DNA of 64,000 nucleotides from Acipenser ruthenus (GCF_902713425.1 NC_081190.1:99393571-99457570), one strand, 5' to 3'; positions 35,954 to 49,855 are shown, numbered from the stretch's first letter. Notes: a model not told the origin generated them from the letters alone. Numbers and translations: made by a program.

Positions 35954-36219
35954 GCGTTCGCGCTCTCCCCTGATGTTATAGTCAAAGTTAAAAACACAGG
36001 TATTGAAAGCAATTAGCGATTATCTATATATCTCCAGCAGGTGGCTCTGTCAGACTGGGAATGAGATTTTGTTTTTTCTTTCGGAGCGTATAATGTTCTA
36101 GAAAGTACCAAAGTGTTTTATGTACATGTATTGTGAAGTGTTTCATCTTGAGAAGACAAAGTAACGAGTCAGCGGCACGTGTATCAAAGTTACAAAGTTG
36201 CTAATATTAATGAAGACGA
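35954..36219 (+). pseudogene. U1 3'-end duplicate, copy 13
   Basis: Ends in ATTAATGAAG instead of ATTAAAGAAG, the second 'B' marker; followed by a 16-T tract rather than the interrupted tract of the other B units. Confidence 0.78.
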
Positions 36220-37039
36220 GGTTCAGCGGTACAGTTGTTTTTTTAAAACATAGTGTTTCAGTTCTGTACAGACGTTCTATGTCGTTATCCGTTATTGATT
36301 CAGCTTTATTTAGATGATTGCCTTTACCTTGTTTTAATTTCCCGTTCCTCTGAGATACGAATCTACCAGCTTTACATCTTTTTTTTTTTTTTTTAACGTA
36401 TTCTCATTTTGTTGATCATTAATGCACATTTCTGTACTGTGGGTGTTGTCGAGCGATTGAAAACGAGACATTTTGTGTTTGAATTGAAAGTGATGGTCTC
36501 GAGGAGTCGAACAGGTCACAATAAGCCTTCATCCATGTATCATGTAACCACATGTATGCTGTCTCTAACTGGAGGAGAGGGACCCTTGCCGTACTGCTCA
36601 GCCTAAAGAACCACACGAGTTGTTTGAAAGGGGGATTTATTTTGTAGAATAAACATCAAATTGGTTTCAGGGCATACAGTCCTCCAACGGCAACACAGCT
36701 CAGTAGTACAGCTGAGATCCATTACAACACTGCTGCAGATTCAAACTAAAAGAGGGTAATATACAAAATGGATGCCTTTGAGAACTTAACACTTTCAATG
36801 CCAACGTGTGGCTACTACTTTGTGAACATACAATTTCGCAAGAATCTAATGGCACTTTTAATGCTGCTATATACACACACAGACACACGGACACACGGGC
36901 CCGCACACGTGGAGCCCAGAGCTGCTTAAATGTTAACGTTTGTGACAAATTAGAGATCTGGAAATCCCTCCCCCAACCTGTCATTGCATGAATGATATTA
37001 ACTTAATACTATGAAAGAGATAAACCAAGACTGTCGTTC

Positions 37040-37159
37040 GCTTACGGCCATACCACCTTGAGAACGCCCGCTCTCGTCTGATCTCGGAAGCTAAGCAAGG
37101 TCGGGCCTGGTTAGTACTTGGATGGGAGACCGCCTGGGAATACCAGGTGCTGTAAGCTT
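37040..37159 (+). rRNA. 5S rRNA, copy 13 (nt 32 A to C variant)
   Basis: C at nt 32, as in copies 9, 11 and 17. Confidence 0.95.
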
Positions 37160-38051
37160 TTCTTTCTGCAGCTTGACAGGGGGCGCTATTTCCCTTGTTA
37201 TTTATGTTACTAACCTGGAAGCTGTAAGTCTAAACATCGTTTTCTTTTTTTTGTTTTTTTATTGTCCCATTCCACACACGAACAAGTATTGTATCAGCCT
37301 TTACTGGTTTTGAAAACTGAGTTAGGACAGAAAGGGTTATCGTATTATATTCTAAGCCGAAACTACCAGTAGCGGTCCGATACAAACAAATGTGAACAGG
37401 GTTAAGACAAAAGTACTGACGAGTTTTGCTAGTTATGGTTAGTTTAATGAATTAAAAAAAGAAATAAAAGTTGATGAAGTACTTTTTATTATAGTAACAG
37501 AACGAGACATGTTTTAAAGCCACAAACTGCGTGTTTAGATTATTGTGCCAAACAAGAGAACAAAACGAGCATATCAACCAAGAACGGATTTAGTGACCCG
37601 TTCATTCGTTCGAGTTTATTTATATTATGTGTGACCTTAACAAATGTTTGACCAATGTTTTGCTTGCTTTCTTTTTGAAAGTCGTACATTTGTTACATTT
37701 TTTTTTATTTCGTTTACGCAGACGTGTATACAGACCCGTCGCTTCTTTTGCGGAACATCTCACATGCTGCTGCACGAATGACGTCGTCCTGTGTAAATCC
37801 TGGCATCTTGTCCTCCAATGATAAAGGCGCATGCAAATATATACCGAGAGGCATTACGGGAATGCAATTTATAAATACTTATACTGAAAACTGAAGGAAC
37901 CCATTACACCCAACAGACTGGAAAGTGCGATATGATAACAATGAAAATGTTATATTAGGAAAAGAGTGTTTCTTTAAATTGCAGATGTAGGCACCGTTTC
38001 TTTGAAAAATGTCTCTTGTGGACGGGTGACGACTCGCAATGTGTACAACTC

Positions 38052-38215
38052 ATACTTACCTGGCAGGGGAGATACCATGATCATGAAGGTGGTTCACCCA
38101 GGGCGAGGCTCGGCCATTGCACTCCGGCTGTGCTGACCCCTGCGAATTCCCCAAATGCGGGAATCTCGACTGCATAATTTCTGGTAGTGGGGGACTGCGT
38201 TCGCGCTCTCCCCTG
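38052..38215 (+). ncRNA. U1 snRNA, copy 14
   Basis: Full-length canonical U1 in an A-type unit. Octamer 37831-37838, PSE 37991-38011. Confidence 0.97.
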
Positions 38216-38512
38216 AAACTATGGTCAAAGACAGAAACAAACACGAACCCGTCGGAGGAAGGAACTCACTCACTAGTTGTTCAACAACTCTCCGGCAGGC
38301 GGCTTCGTCACACAGGGAGTCAGGTTTTCTTTAAAAGGAGCTCAATGTTTTTAGCTTTCTGACTGTCAAATAAATAGCTACGTGGTTCCTGCACATCTAT
38401 TTCCATGTTTCGTTATTTTTTATTGACAAGACTAAAAGTAAAGACTCAGCAGTGTCTGTATCAAAGTTTTTATTTTTATTTTAAATAATTGGAAATCATT
38501 TTCGAGCTTATC

Positions 38513-38575
38513 AGTTTTATTTATTTAGTTGATGTTTTTTATTCAAAGCAACTTACAGATAAACTGTGCATCACA

Positions 38576-38609
<34 letters not shown>

Positions 38610-38788
38610 AGTCACTTACAATAGGACCTGGGTTTTACATCTCATTTGAAGGAAGGAGCACAAGGAGGTTAAGGGACTTGCTCAGGGACAGGGTCACACA
38701 CAATGAGCCAGTGGCTGAGCTGGGATTGAACCAGGAACCTCCCGGTAACAAGAGCTTTTCTTTAACCACCTGACCACTAAGCCCCTTA
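38513..38788 (-). mobile_element. MIR/CORE-like SINE, copy 14
   Basis: A form: (CTG)11 with the 12-bp tail segment. Confidence 0.8.
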
Positions 38789-38868
38789 AATCATATCTTG
38801 GCAGACAAACACTTTAATTAGACAACATAAAACCACATACAAGCAGATTTACAAGCAGGGCTGCAATC

Positions 38869-39134
38869 GCGTTCGCGCTCTCCCCTGATGTTATAGTCAA
38901 AGTTAAAAACACAGGTATTGAAAGCAATTAGCGATTATCTATATATCTCCAGCAGGTGGCTCTGTCAGACTGGGAATGAGATTTTGTTTTTTCTTTCGGA
39001 GCGTATAATGTTCTAGAAAGTACCAAAGTGTTTTATGTACATGTATTGTGAAGTGTTTCATCTTGAGAAGACAAAGTAACGAGTCAGCGGCACGTGTATC
39101 AAAGTTACAAAGTTGCTAATATTAAAGAAGACGA
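38869..39134 (+). pseudogene. U1 3'-end duplicate, copy 14
   Basis: A form (AAAGAAG end); followed by a 17-T tract. Confidence 0.78.
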
Positions 39135-39955
39135 GGTTCAGCGGTACAGTTGTTTTTTTAAACCATAGTGTTTCAGTTCTGTACAGACGTTCTATGTCGT
39201 TATCCGTTATTGATTCAGCTTTATTTAGATGATTGCCTTTACCTTGTTTTAATTTCCCGTTCCTCTGAGATACGAATCTACCAGCTTTACATCTTTTTTT
39301 TTTTTTTTTTAACGTATTCTCATTTTGTTGATCATTAATGCACATTTCTGTACTGTGGGTGTTGTCGAGCGATTGAAAACGAGACATTTTGTGTTTGAAT
39401 TGAAAGTGATGGTCTCGAGGAGTCGAACAGGTCACAATAAGCCTTCATCCATGTATCATGTAACCACATGTATGCTGTCTCTAACTGGAGGAGAGGGACC
39501 CTTGCCGTACTGCTCAGCCTAAAGAACCACACGAGTTGTTTGAAAGGGGGATTTATTTTGTAGAATAAACATCAAATTGGTTTCAGGGCATACAGTCCTC
39601 CAACGGCAACACAGCTCAGTAGTACAGCTGAGATCCATTACAACACTGCTGCAGATTCAAACTAAAAGAGGGTAATATACAAAATGGATGCCTTTGAGAA
39701 CTTAACACTTTCAATGCCAACGTGTGGCTACTACTTTGTGAACATACAATTTCGCAAGAATCTAATGGCACTTTTAATGCTGCTATATACACACACAGAC
39801 ACACGGACACACGGGCCCGCACACGTGGAGCCCAGAGCTGCTTAAATGTTAACGTTTGTGACAAATTAGAGATCTGGAAATCCCTCCCCCAACCTGTCAT
39901 TGCATGAATGATATTAACTTAATACTATGAAAGAGATAAACCAAGACTGTCGTTC

Positions 39956-40075
39956 GCTTACGGCCATACCACCTTGAGAACGCCCGATCTCGTCTGATCT
40001 CGGAAGCTAAGCAAGGTCGGGCCTGGTTAGTACTTGGATGGGAGACCGCCTGGGAATACCAGGTGCTGTAAGCTT
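39956..40075 (+). rRNA. 5S rRNA, copy 14
   Basis: Identical to copy 1. Confidence 0.97.
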
Positions 40076-40967
40076 TTCTTTCTGCAGCTTGACAGGGGGC
40101 GCTATTTCCCTTGTTATTTATGTTACTAACCTGGAAGCTGTAAGTCTAAACATCGTTTTCTTTTTTTTGTTTTTTTATTGTCCCATTCCACACACGAACA
40201 AGTATTGTATCAGCCTTTACTGGTTTTGAAAACTGAGTTAGGACAGAAAGGGTTATCGTATTATATTCTAAGCCGAAACTACCAGTAGCGGTCCGATACA
40301 AACAAATGTGAACAGGGTTAAGACAAAAGTACTGACGAGTTTTGCTAGTTATGGTTAGTTTAATGAATTAAAAAAAGAAATAAAAGTTGATGAAGTACTT
40401 TTTATTATAGTAACAGAACGAGACATGTTTTAAAGCCACAAACTGCGTGTTTAGATTATTGTGCCAAACAAGAGAACAAAACGAGCATATCAACCAAGAA
40501 CGGATTTAGTGACCCGTTCATTCGTTCGAGTTTATTTATATTATGTGTGACCTTAACAAATGTTTGACCAATGTTTTGCTTGCTTTCTTTTTGAAAGTCG
40601 TACATTTGTTACATTTTTTTTTATTTCGTTTACGCAGACGTGTATACAGACCCGTCGCTTCTTTTGCGGAACATCTCACATGCTGCTGCACGAATGACGT
40701 CGTCCTGTGTAAATCCTGGCATCTTGTCCTCCAATGATAAAGGCGCATGCAAATATATACCGAGAGGCATTACGGGAATGCAATTTATAAATACTTATAC
40801 TGAAAACTGAAGGAACCCATTACACCCAACAGACTGGAAAGTGCGATATGATAACAATGAAAATGTTATATTAGGAAAAGAGTGTTTCTTTAAATTGCAG
40901 ATGTAGGCACCGTTTCTTTGAAAAATGTCTCTTGTGGACGGGTGACGACTCGCAATGTGTACAACTC

Positions 40968-41131
40968 ATACTTACCTGGCAGGGGAGATACCATGATCAT
41001 GAAGGTGGTTCACCCAGGGCGAGGCTCGGCCATTGCACTCCGGCTGTGCTGACCCCTGCGAATTCCCCAAATGCGGGAATCTCGACTGCATAATTTCTGG
41101 TAGTGGGGGACTGCGTTCGCGCTCTCCCCTG
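40968..41131 (+). ncRNA. U1 snRNA, copy 15
   Basis: Full-length canonical U1 in a B-type unit. Octamer 40747-40754, PSE 40907-40927. Confidence 0.97.
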
Positions 41132-41428
41132 AAACTATGGTCAAAGACAGAAACAAACACGAACCCGTCGGAGGAAGGAACTCACTCACTAGTTGTTCAA
41201 CAACTCTCCGGCAGGCGGCTTCGTCACACAGGGAGTCAGGTTTTCTTTAAAAGGAGCTCAATGTTTTTAGCTTTCTGACTGTCAAATAAATAGCTACGTG
41301 GTTCCTGCACATCTATTTCCATGTTTCGTTATTTTTTATTGACAAGACTAAAAGTAAAGACTCAGCAGTGTCTGTATCAAAGTTTTTATTTTTATTTTAA
41401 ATAATTGGAAATCATTTTCGAGCTTATC

Positions 41429-41692
41429 AGTTTTATTTATTTAGTTGATGTTTTTTATTCAAAGCAACTTACAGATAAACTGTGCATCACAACTGTTGCT
41501 GCTGCTGCTGCTGAGTCACTTACAATAGGACCTGGGTTTTACATCTCATTTGAAGGAAGGAGCACAAGGAGGTTAAGGGACTTGCTCAGGGACAGGGTCA
41601 CACACAATGAGCCAGTGGCTGAGCTGGGATTGAACCAGGAACCTCCCGGTAACAAGAGCTTTTCTTTAACCACCTGACCACTAAGCCCCTTA
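41429..41692 (-). mobile_element. MIR/CORE-like SINE, copy 15
   Basis: B form: CTG-TTG-(CTG)5. Confidence 0.8.
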
Positions 41693-41772
41693 AATCATAT
41701 CTTGGCAGACAAACACTTTAATTAGACAACATAAAACCACATACAAGCAGATTTACAAGCAGGGCTGCAATC

Positions 41773-42038
41773 GCGTTCGCGCTCTCCCCTGATGTTATAG
41801 TCAAAGTTAAAAACACAGGTATTGAAAGCAATTAGCGATTATCTATATATCTCCAGCAGGTGGCTCTGTCAGACTGGGAATGAGATTTTGTTTTTTCTTT
41901 CGGAGCGTATAATGTTCTAGAAAGTACCAAAGTGTTTTATGTACATGTATTGTGAAGTGTTTCATCTTGAGAAGACAAAGTAACGAGTCAGCGGCACGTG
42001 TATCAAAGTTACAAAGTTGCTAATATTAATGAAGACGA
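41773..42038 (+). pseudogene. U1 3'-end duplicate, copy 15
   Basis: B form (AATGAAG end); followed by T9-A-T7. Confidence 0.78.
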
Positions 42039-42859
42039 GGTTCAGCGGTACAGTTGTTTTTTTAAAACATAGTGTTTCAGTTCTGTACAGACGTTCTATG
42101 TCGTTATCCGTTATTGATTCAGCTTTATTTAGATGATTGCCTTTACCTTGTTTTAATTTCCCGTTCCTCTGAGATACGAATCTACCAGCTTTACATCTTT
42201 TTTTTTATTTTTTTAACGTATTCTCATTTTGTTGATCATTAATGCACATTTCTGTACTGTGGGTGTTGTCGAGCGATTGAAAACGAGACATTTTGTGTTT
42301 GAATTGAAAGTGATGGTCTCGAGGAGTCGAACAGGTCACAATAAGCCTTCATCCATGTATCATGTAACCACATGTATGCTGTCTCTAACTGGAGGAGAGG
42401 GACCCTTGCCGTACTGCTCAGCCTAAAGAACCACACGAGTTGTTTGAAAGGGGGATTTATTTTGTAGAATAAACATCAAATTGGTTTCAGGGCATACAGT
42501 CCTCCAACGGCAACACAGCTCAGTAGTACAGCTGAGATCCATTACAACACTGCTGCAGATTCAAACTAAAAGAGGGTAATATACAAAATGGATGCCTTTG
42601 AGAACTTAACACTTTCAATGCCAACGTGTGGCTACTACTTTGTGAACATACAATTTCGCAAGAATCTAATGGCACTTTTAATGCTGCTATATACACACAC
42701 AGACACACGGACACACGGGCCCGCACACGTGGAGCCCAGAGCTGCTTAAATGTTAACGTTTGTGACAAATTAGAGATCTGGAAATCCCTCCCCCAACCTG
42801 TCATTGCATGAATGATATTAACTTAATACTATGAAAGAGATAAACCAAGACTGTCGTTC

Positions 42860-42979
42860 GCTTACGGCCATACCACCTTGAGAACGCCCGATCTCGTCTG
42901 ATCTCGGAAGCTAAGCAAGGTCGGGCCTGGTTAGTACTTGGATGGGAGACCGCCTGGGAATACCAGGTGCTGTAAGCTT
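42860..42979 (+). rRNA. 5S rRNA, copy 15
   Basis: Identical to copy 1. Confidence 0.97.
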
Positions 42980-43871
42980 TTCTTTCTGCAGCTTGACAGG
43001 GGGCGCTATTTCCCTTGTTATTTATGTTACTAACCTGGAAGCTGTAAGTCTAAACATCGTTTTCTTTTTTTTGTTTTTTTATTGTCCCATTCCACACACG
43101 AACAAGTATTGTATCAGCCTTTACTGGTTTTGAAAACTGAGTTAGGACAGAAAGGGTTATCGTATTATATTCTAAGCCGAAACTACCAGTAGCGGTCCGA
43201 TACAAACAAATGTGAACAGGGTTAAGACAAAAGTACTGACGAGTTTTGCTAGTTATGGTTAGTTTAATGAATTAAAAAAAGAAATAAAAGTTGATGAAGT
43301 ACTTTTTATTATAGTAACAGAACGAGACATGTTTTAAAGCCACAAACTGCGTGTTTAGATTATTGTGCCAAACAAGAGAACAAAACGAGCATATCAACCA
43401 AGAACGGATTTAGTGACCCGTTCATTCGTTCGAGTTTATTTATATTATGTGTGACCTTAACAAATGTTTGACCAATGTTTTGCTTGCTTTCTTTTTGAAA
43501 GTCGTACATTTGTTACATTTTTTTTTATTTCGTTTACGCAGACGTGTATACAGACCCGTCGCTTCTTTTGCGGAACATCTCACATGCTGCTGCACGAATG
43601 ACGTCGTCCTGTGTAAATCCTGGCATCTTGTCCTCCAATGATAAAGGCGCATGCAAATATATACCGAGAGGCATTACGGGAATGCAATTTATAAATACTT
43701 ATACTGAAAACTGAAGGAACCCATTACACCCAACAGACTGGAAAGTGCGATATGATAACAATGAAAATGTTATATTAGGAAAAGAGTGTTTCTTTAAATT
43801 GCAGATGTAGGCACCGTTTCTTTGAAAAATGTCTCTTGTGGACGGGTGACGACTCGCAATGTGTACAACTC

Positions 43872-44035
43872 ATACTTACCTGGCAGGGGAGATACCATGA
43901 TCATGAAGGTGGTTCACCCAGGGCGAGGCTCGGCCATTGCACTCCGGCTGTGCTGACCCCTGCGAATTCCCCAAATGCGGGAATCTCGACTGCATAATTT
44001 CTGGTAGTGGGGGACTGCGTTCGCGCTCTCCCCTG
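43872..44035 (+). ncRNA. U1 snRNA, copy 16
   Basis: Full-length canonical U1 in a B-type unit. Octamer 43651-43658, PSE 43811-43831. Confidence 0.97.
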
Positions 44036-44332
44036 AAACTATGGTCAAAGACAGAAACAAACACGAACCCGTCGGAGGAAGGAACTCACTCACTAGTTGT
44101 TCAACAACTCTCCGGCAGGCGGCTTCGTCACACAGGGAGTCAGGTTTTCTTTAAAAGGAGCTCAATGTTTTTAGCTTTCTGACTGTCAAATAAATAGCTA
44201 CGTGGTTCCTGCACATCTATTTCCATGTTTCGTTATTTTTTATTGACAAGACTAAAAGTAAAGACTCAGCAGTGTCTGTATCAAAGTTTTTATTTTTATT
44301 TTAAATAATTGGAAATCATTTTCGAGCTTATC

Positions 44333-44596
44333 AGTTTTATTTATTTAGTTGATGTTTTTTATTCAAAGCAACTTACAGATAAACTGTGCATCACAACTGT
44401 TGCTGCTGCTGCTGCTGAGTCACTTACAATAGGACCTGGGTTTTACATCTCATTTGAAGGAAGGAGCACAAGGAGGTTAAGGGACTTGCTCAGGGACAGG
44501 GTCACACACAATGAGCCAGTGGCTGAGCTGGGATTGAACCAGGAACCTCCCGGTAACAAGAGCTTTTCTTTAACCACCTGACCACTAAGCCCCTTA
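44333..44596 (-). mobile_element. MIR/CORE-like SINE, copy 16
   Basis: B form. Confidence 0.8.
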
Positions 44597-44676
44597 AATC
44601 ATATCTTGGCAGACAAACACTTTAATTAGACAACATAAAACCACATACAAGCAGATTTACAAGCAGGGCTGCAATC

Positions 44677-44942
44677 GCGTTCGCGCTCTCCCCTGATGTT
44701 ATAGTCAAAGTTAAAAACACAGGTATTGAAAGCAATTAGCGATTATCTATATATCTCCAGCAGGTGGCTCTGTCAGACTGGGAATGAGATTTTGTTTTTT
44801 CTTTCGGAGCGTATAATGTTCTAGAAAGTACCAAAGTGTTTTATGTACATGTATTGTGAAGTGTTTCATCTTGAGAAGACAAAGTAACGAGTCAGCGGCA
44901 CGTGTATCAAAGTTACAAAGTTGCTAATATTAATGAAGACGA
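44677..44942 (+). pseudogene. U1 3'-end duplicate, copy 16
   Basis: B form; followed by T9-A-T7. Confidence 0.78.
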
Positions 44943-45763
44943 GGTTCAGCGGTACAGTTGTTTTTTTAAAACATAGTGTTTCAGTTCTGTACAGACGTTC
45001 TATGTCGTTATCCGTTATTGATTCAGCTTTATTTAGATGATTGCCTTTACCTTGTTTTAATTTCCCGTTCCTCTGAGATACGAATCTACCAGCTTTACAT
45101 CTTTTTTTTTATTTTTTTAACGTATTCTCATTTTGTTGATCATTAATGCACATTTCTGTACTGTGGGTGTTGTCGAGCGATTGAAAACGAGACATTTTGT
45201 GTTTGAATTGAAAGTGATGGTCTCGAGGAGTCGAACAGGTCACAATAAGCCTTCATCCATGTATCATGTAACCACATGTATGCTGTCTCTAACTGGAGGA
45301 GAGGGACCCTTGCCGTACTGCTCAGCCTAAAGAACCACACGAGTTGTTTGAAAGGGGGATTTATTTTGTAGAATAAACATCAAATTGGTTTCAGGGCATA
45401 CAGTCCTCCAACGGCAACACAGCTCAGTAGTACAGCTGAGATCCATTACAACACTGCTGCAGATTCAAACTAAAAGAGGGTAATATACAAAATGGATGCC
45501 TTTGAGAACTTAACACTTTCAATGCCAACGTGTGGCTACTACTTTGTGAACATACAATTTCGCAAGAATCTAATGGCACTTTTAATGCTGCTATATACAC
45601 ACACAGACACACGGACACACGGGCCCGCACACGTGGAGCCCAGAGCTGCTTAAATGTTAACGTTTGTGACAAATTAGAGATCTGGAAATCCCTCCCCCAA
45701 CCTGTCATTGCATGAATGATATTAACTTAATACTATGAAAGAGATAAACCAAGACTGTCGTTC

Positions 45764-45883
45764 GCTTACGGCCATACCACCTTGAGAACGCCCGATCTCG
45801 TCTGATCTCGGAAGCTAAGCAAGGTCGGGCCTGGTTAGTACTTGGATGGGAGACCGCCTGGGAATACCAGGTGCTGTAAGCTT
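45764..45883 (+). rRNA. 5S rRNA, copy 16
   Basis: Identical to copy 1. Confidence 0.97.
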
Positions 45884-46775
45884 TTCTTTCTGCAGCTTGA
45901 CAGGGGGCGCTATTTCCCTTGTTATTTATGTTACTAACCTGGAAGCTGTAAGTCTAAACATCGTTTTCTTTTTTTTGTTTTTTTATTGTCCCATTCCACA
46001 CACGAACAAGTATTGTATCAGCCTTTACTGGTTTTGAAAACTGAGTTAGGACAGAAAGGGTTATCGTATTATATTCTAAGCCGAAACTACCAGTAGCGGT
46101 CCGATACAAACAAATGTGAACAGGGTTAAGACAAAAGTACTGACGAGTTTTGCTAGTTATGGTTAGTTTAATGAATTAAAAAAAGAAATAAAAGTTGATG
46201 AAGTACTTTTTATTATAGTAACAGAACGAGACATGTTTTAAAGCCACAAACTGCGTGTTTAGATTATTGTGCCAAACAAGAGAACAAAACGAGCATATCA
46301 ACCAAGAACGGATTTAGTGACCCGTTCATTCGTTCGAGTTTATTTATATTATGTGTGACCTTAACAAATGTTTGACCAATGTTTTGCTTGCTTTCTTTTT
46401 GAAAGTCGTACATTTGTTACATTTTTTTTTATTTCGTTTACGCAGACGTGTATACAGACCCGTCGCTTCTTTTGCGGAACATCTCACATGCTGCTGCACG
46501 AATGACGTCGTCCTGTGTAAATCCTGGCATCTTGTCCTCCAATGATAAAGGCGCATGCAAATATATACCGAGAGGCATTACGGGAATGCAATTTATAAAT
46601 ACTTATACTGAAAACTGAAGGAACCCATTACACCCAACAGACTGGAAAGTGCGATATGATAACAATGAAAATGTTATATTAGGAAAAGAGTGTTTCTTTA
46701 AATTGCAGATGTAGGCACCGTTTCTTTGAAAAATGTCTCTTGTGGACGGGTGACGACTCGCAATGTGTACAACTC

Positions 46776-46939
46776 ATACTTACCTGGCAGGGGAGATACC
46801 ATGATCATGAAGGTGGTTCACCCAGGGCGAGGCTCGGCCATTGCACTCCGGCTGTGCTGACCCCTGCGAATTCCCCAAATGCGGGAATCTCGACTGCATA
46901 ATTTCTGGTAGTGGGGGACTGCGTTCGCGCTCTCCCCTG
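46776..46939 (+). ncRNA. U1 snRNA, copy 17
   Basis: Full-length canonical U1 in an A-type unit. Octamer 46555-46562, PSE 46715-46735. Confidence 0.97.
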
Positions 46940-47236
46940 AAACTATGGTCAAAGACAGAAACAAACACGAACCCGTCGGAGGAAGGAACTCACTCACTAG
47001 TTGTTCAACAACTCTCCGGCAGGCGGCTTCGTCACACAGGGAGTCAGGTTTTCTTTAAAAGGAGCTCAATGTTTTTAGCTTTCTGACTGTCAAATAAATA
47101 GCTACGTGGTTCCTGCACATCTATTTCCATGTTTCGTTATTTTTTATTGACAAGACTAAAAGTAAAGACTCAGCAGTGTCTGTATCAAAGTTTTTATTTT
47201 TATTTTAAATAATTGGAAATCATTTTCGAGCTTATC

Positions 47237-47299
47237 AGTTTTATTTATTTAGTTGATGTTTTTTATTCAAAGCAACTTACAGATAAACTGTGCATCACA

Positions 47300-47333
<34 letters not shown>

Positions 47334-47512
47334 AGTCACTTACAATAGGACCTGGGTTTTACATCTCATTTGAAGGAAGGAGCACAAGGAGGTTAAGGGA
47401 CTTGCTCAGGGACAGGGTCACACACAATGAGCCAGTGGCTGAGCTGGGATTGAACCAGGAACCTCCCGGTAACAAGAGCTTTTCTTTAACCACCTGACCA
47501 CTAAGCCCCTTA
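47237..47512 (-). mobile_element. MIR/CORE-like SINE, copy 17
   Basis: A form, (CTG)11. Confidence 0.8.
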
Positions 47513-47592
47513 AATCATATCTTGGCAGACAAACACTTTAATTAGACAACATAAAACCACATACAAGCAGATTTACAAGCAGGGCTGCAATC

Positions 47593-47858
47593 GCGTTCGC
47601 GCTCTCCCCTGATGTTATAGTCAAAGTTAAAAACACAGGTATTGAAAGCAATTAGCGATTATCTATATATCTCCAGCAGGTGGCTCTGTCAGACTGGGAA
47701 TGAGATTTTGTTTTTTCTTTCGGAGCGTATAATGTTCTAGAAAGTACCAAAGTGTTTTATGTACATGTATTGTGAAGTGTTTCATCTTGAGAAGACAAAG
47801 TAACGAGTCAGCGGCACGTGTATCAAAGTTACAAAGTTGCTAATATTAAAGAAGACGA
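47593..47858 (+). pseudogene. U1 3'-end duplicate, copy 17
   Basis: A form; followed by a 17-T tract. Confidence 0.78.
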
Positions 47859-48679
47859 GGTTCAGCGGTACAGTTGTTTTTTTAAACCATAGTGTTTCAG
47901 TTCTGTACAGACGTTCTATGTCGTTATCCGTTATTGATTCAGCTTTATTTAGATGATTGCCTTTACCTTGTTTTAATTTCCCGTTCCTCTGAGATACGAA
48001 TCTACCAGCTTTACATCTTTTTTTTTTTTTTTTTAACGTATTCTCATTTTGTTGATCATTAATGCACATTTCTGTACTGTGGGTGTTGTCGAGCGATTGA
48101 AAACGAGACATTTTGTGTTTGAATTGAAAGTGATGGTCTCGAGGAGTCGAACAGGTCACAATAAGCCTTCATCCATGTATCATGTAACCACATGTATGCT
48201 GTCTCTAACTGGAGGAGAGGGACCCTTGCCGTACTGCTCAGCCTAAAGAACCACACGAGTTGTTTGAAAGGGGGATTTATTTTGTAGAATAAACATCAAA
48301 TTGGTTTCAGGGCATACAGTCCTCCAACGGCAACACAGCTCAGTAGTACAGCTGAGATCCATTACAACACTGCTGCAGATTCAAACTAAAAGAGGGTAAT
48401 ATACAAAATGGATGCCTTTGAGAACTTAACACTTTCAATGCCAACGTGTGGCTACTACTTTGTGAACATACAATTTCGCAAGAATCTAATGGCACTTTTA
48501 ATGCTGCTATATACACACACAGACACACGGACACACGGGCCCGCACACGTGGAGCCCAGAGCTGCTTAAATGTTAACGTTTGTGACAAATTAGAGATCTG
48601 GAAATCCCTCCCCCAACCTGTCATTGCATGAATGATATTAACTTAATACTATGAAAGAGATAAACCAAGACTGTCGTTC

Positions 48680-48799
48680 GCTTACGGCCATACCACCTTG
48701 AGAACGCCCGCTCTCGTCTGATCTCGGAAGCTAAGCAAGGTCGGGCCTGGTTAGTACTTGGATGGGAGACCGCCTGGGAATACCAGGTGCTGTAAGCTT
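48680..48799 (+). rRNA. 5S rRNA, copy 17 (nt 32 A to C variant)
   Basis: The only A-type unit with C at nt 32; it lies exactly 11,640 bp after the variant copy 13. Confidence 0.95.
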
Positions 48800-49691
48800 T
48801 TCTTTCTGCAGCTTGACAGGGGGCGCTATTTCCCTTGTTATTTATGTTACTAACCTGGAAGCTGTAAGTCTAAACATCGTTTTCTTTTTTTTGTTTTTTT
48901 ATTGTCCCATTCCACACACGAACAAGTATTGTATCAGCCTTTACTGGTTTTGAAAACTGAGTTAGGACAGAAAGGGTTATCGTATTATATTCTAAGCCGA
49001 AACTACCAGTAGCGGTCCGATACAAACAAATGTGAACAGGGTTAAGACAAAAGTACTGACGAGTTTTGCTAGTTATGGTTAGTTTAATGAATTAAAAAAA
49101 GAAATAAAAGTTGATGAAGTACTTTTTATTATAGTAACAGAACGAGACATGTTTTAAAGCCACAAACTGCGTGTTTAGATTATTGTGCCAAACAAGAGAA
49201 CAAAACGAGCATATCAACCAAGAACGGATTTAGTGACCCGTTCATTCGTTCGAGTTTATTTATATTATGTGTGACCTTAACAAATGTTTGACCAATGTTT
49301 TGCTTGCTTTCTTTTTGAAAGTCGTACATTTGTTACATTTTTTTTTATTTCGTTTACGCAGACGTGTATACAGACCCGTCGCTTCTTTTGCGGAACATCT
49401 CACATGCTGCTGCACGAATGACGTCGTCCTGTGTAAATCCTGGCATCTTGTCCTCCAATGATAAAGGCGCATGCAAATATATACCGAGAGGCATTACGGG
49501 AATGCAATTTATAAATACTTATACTGAAAACTGAAGGAACCCATTACACCCAACAGACTGGAAAGTGCGATATGATAACAATGAAAATGTTATATTAGGA
49601 AAAGAGTGTTTCTTTAAATTGCAGATGTAGGCACCGTTTCTTTGAAAAATGTCTCTTGTGGACGGGTGACGACTCGCAATGTGTACAACTC

Positions 49692-49855
49692 ATACTTACC
49701 TGGCAGGGGAGATACCATGATCATGAAGGTGGTTCACCCAGGGCGAGGCTCGGCCATTGCACTCCGGCTGTGCTGACCCCTGCGAATTCCCCAAATGCGG
49801 GAATCTCGACTGCATAATTTCTGGTAGTGGGGGACTGCGTTCGCGCTCTCCCCTG
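49692..49855 (+). ncRNA. U1 snRNA, copy 18
   Basis: Full-length canonical U1 in an A-type unit. Octamer 49471-49478, PSE 49631-49651. Confidence 0.97.
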
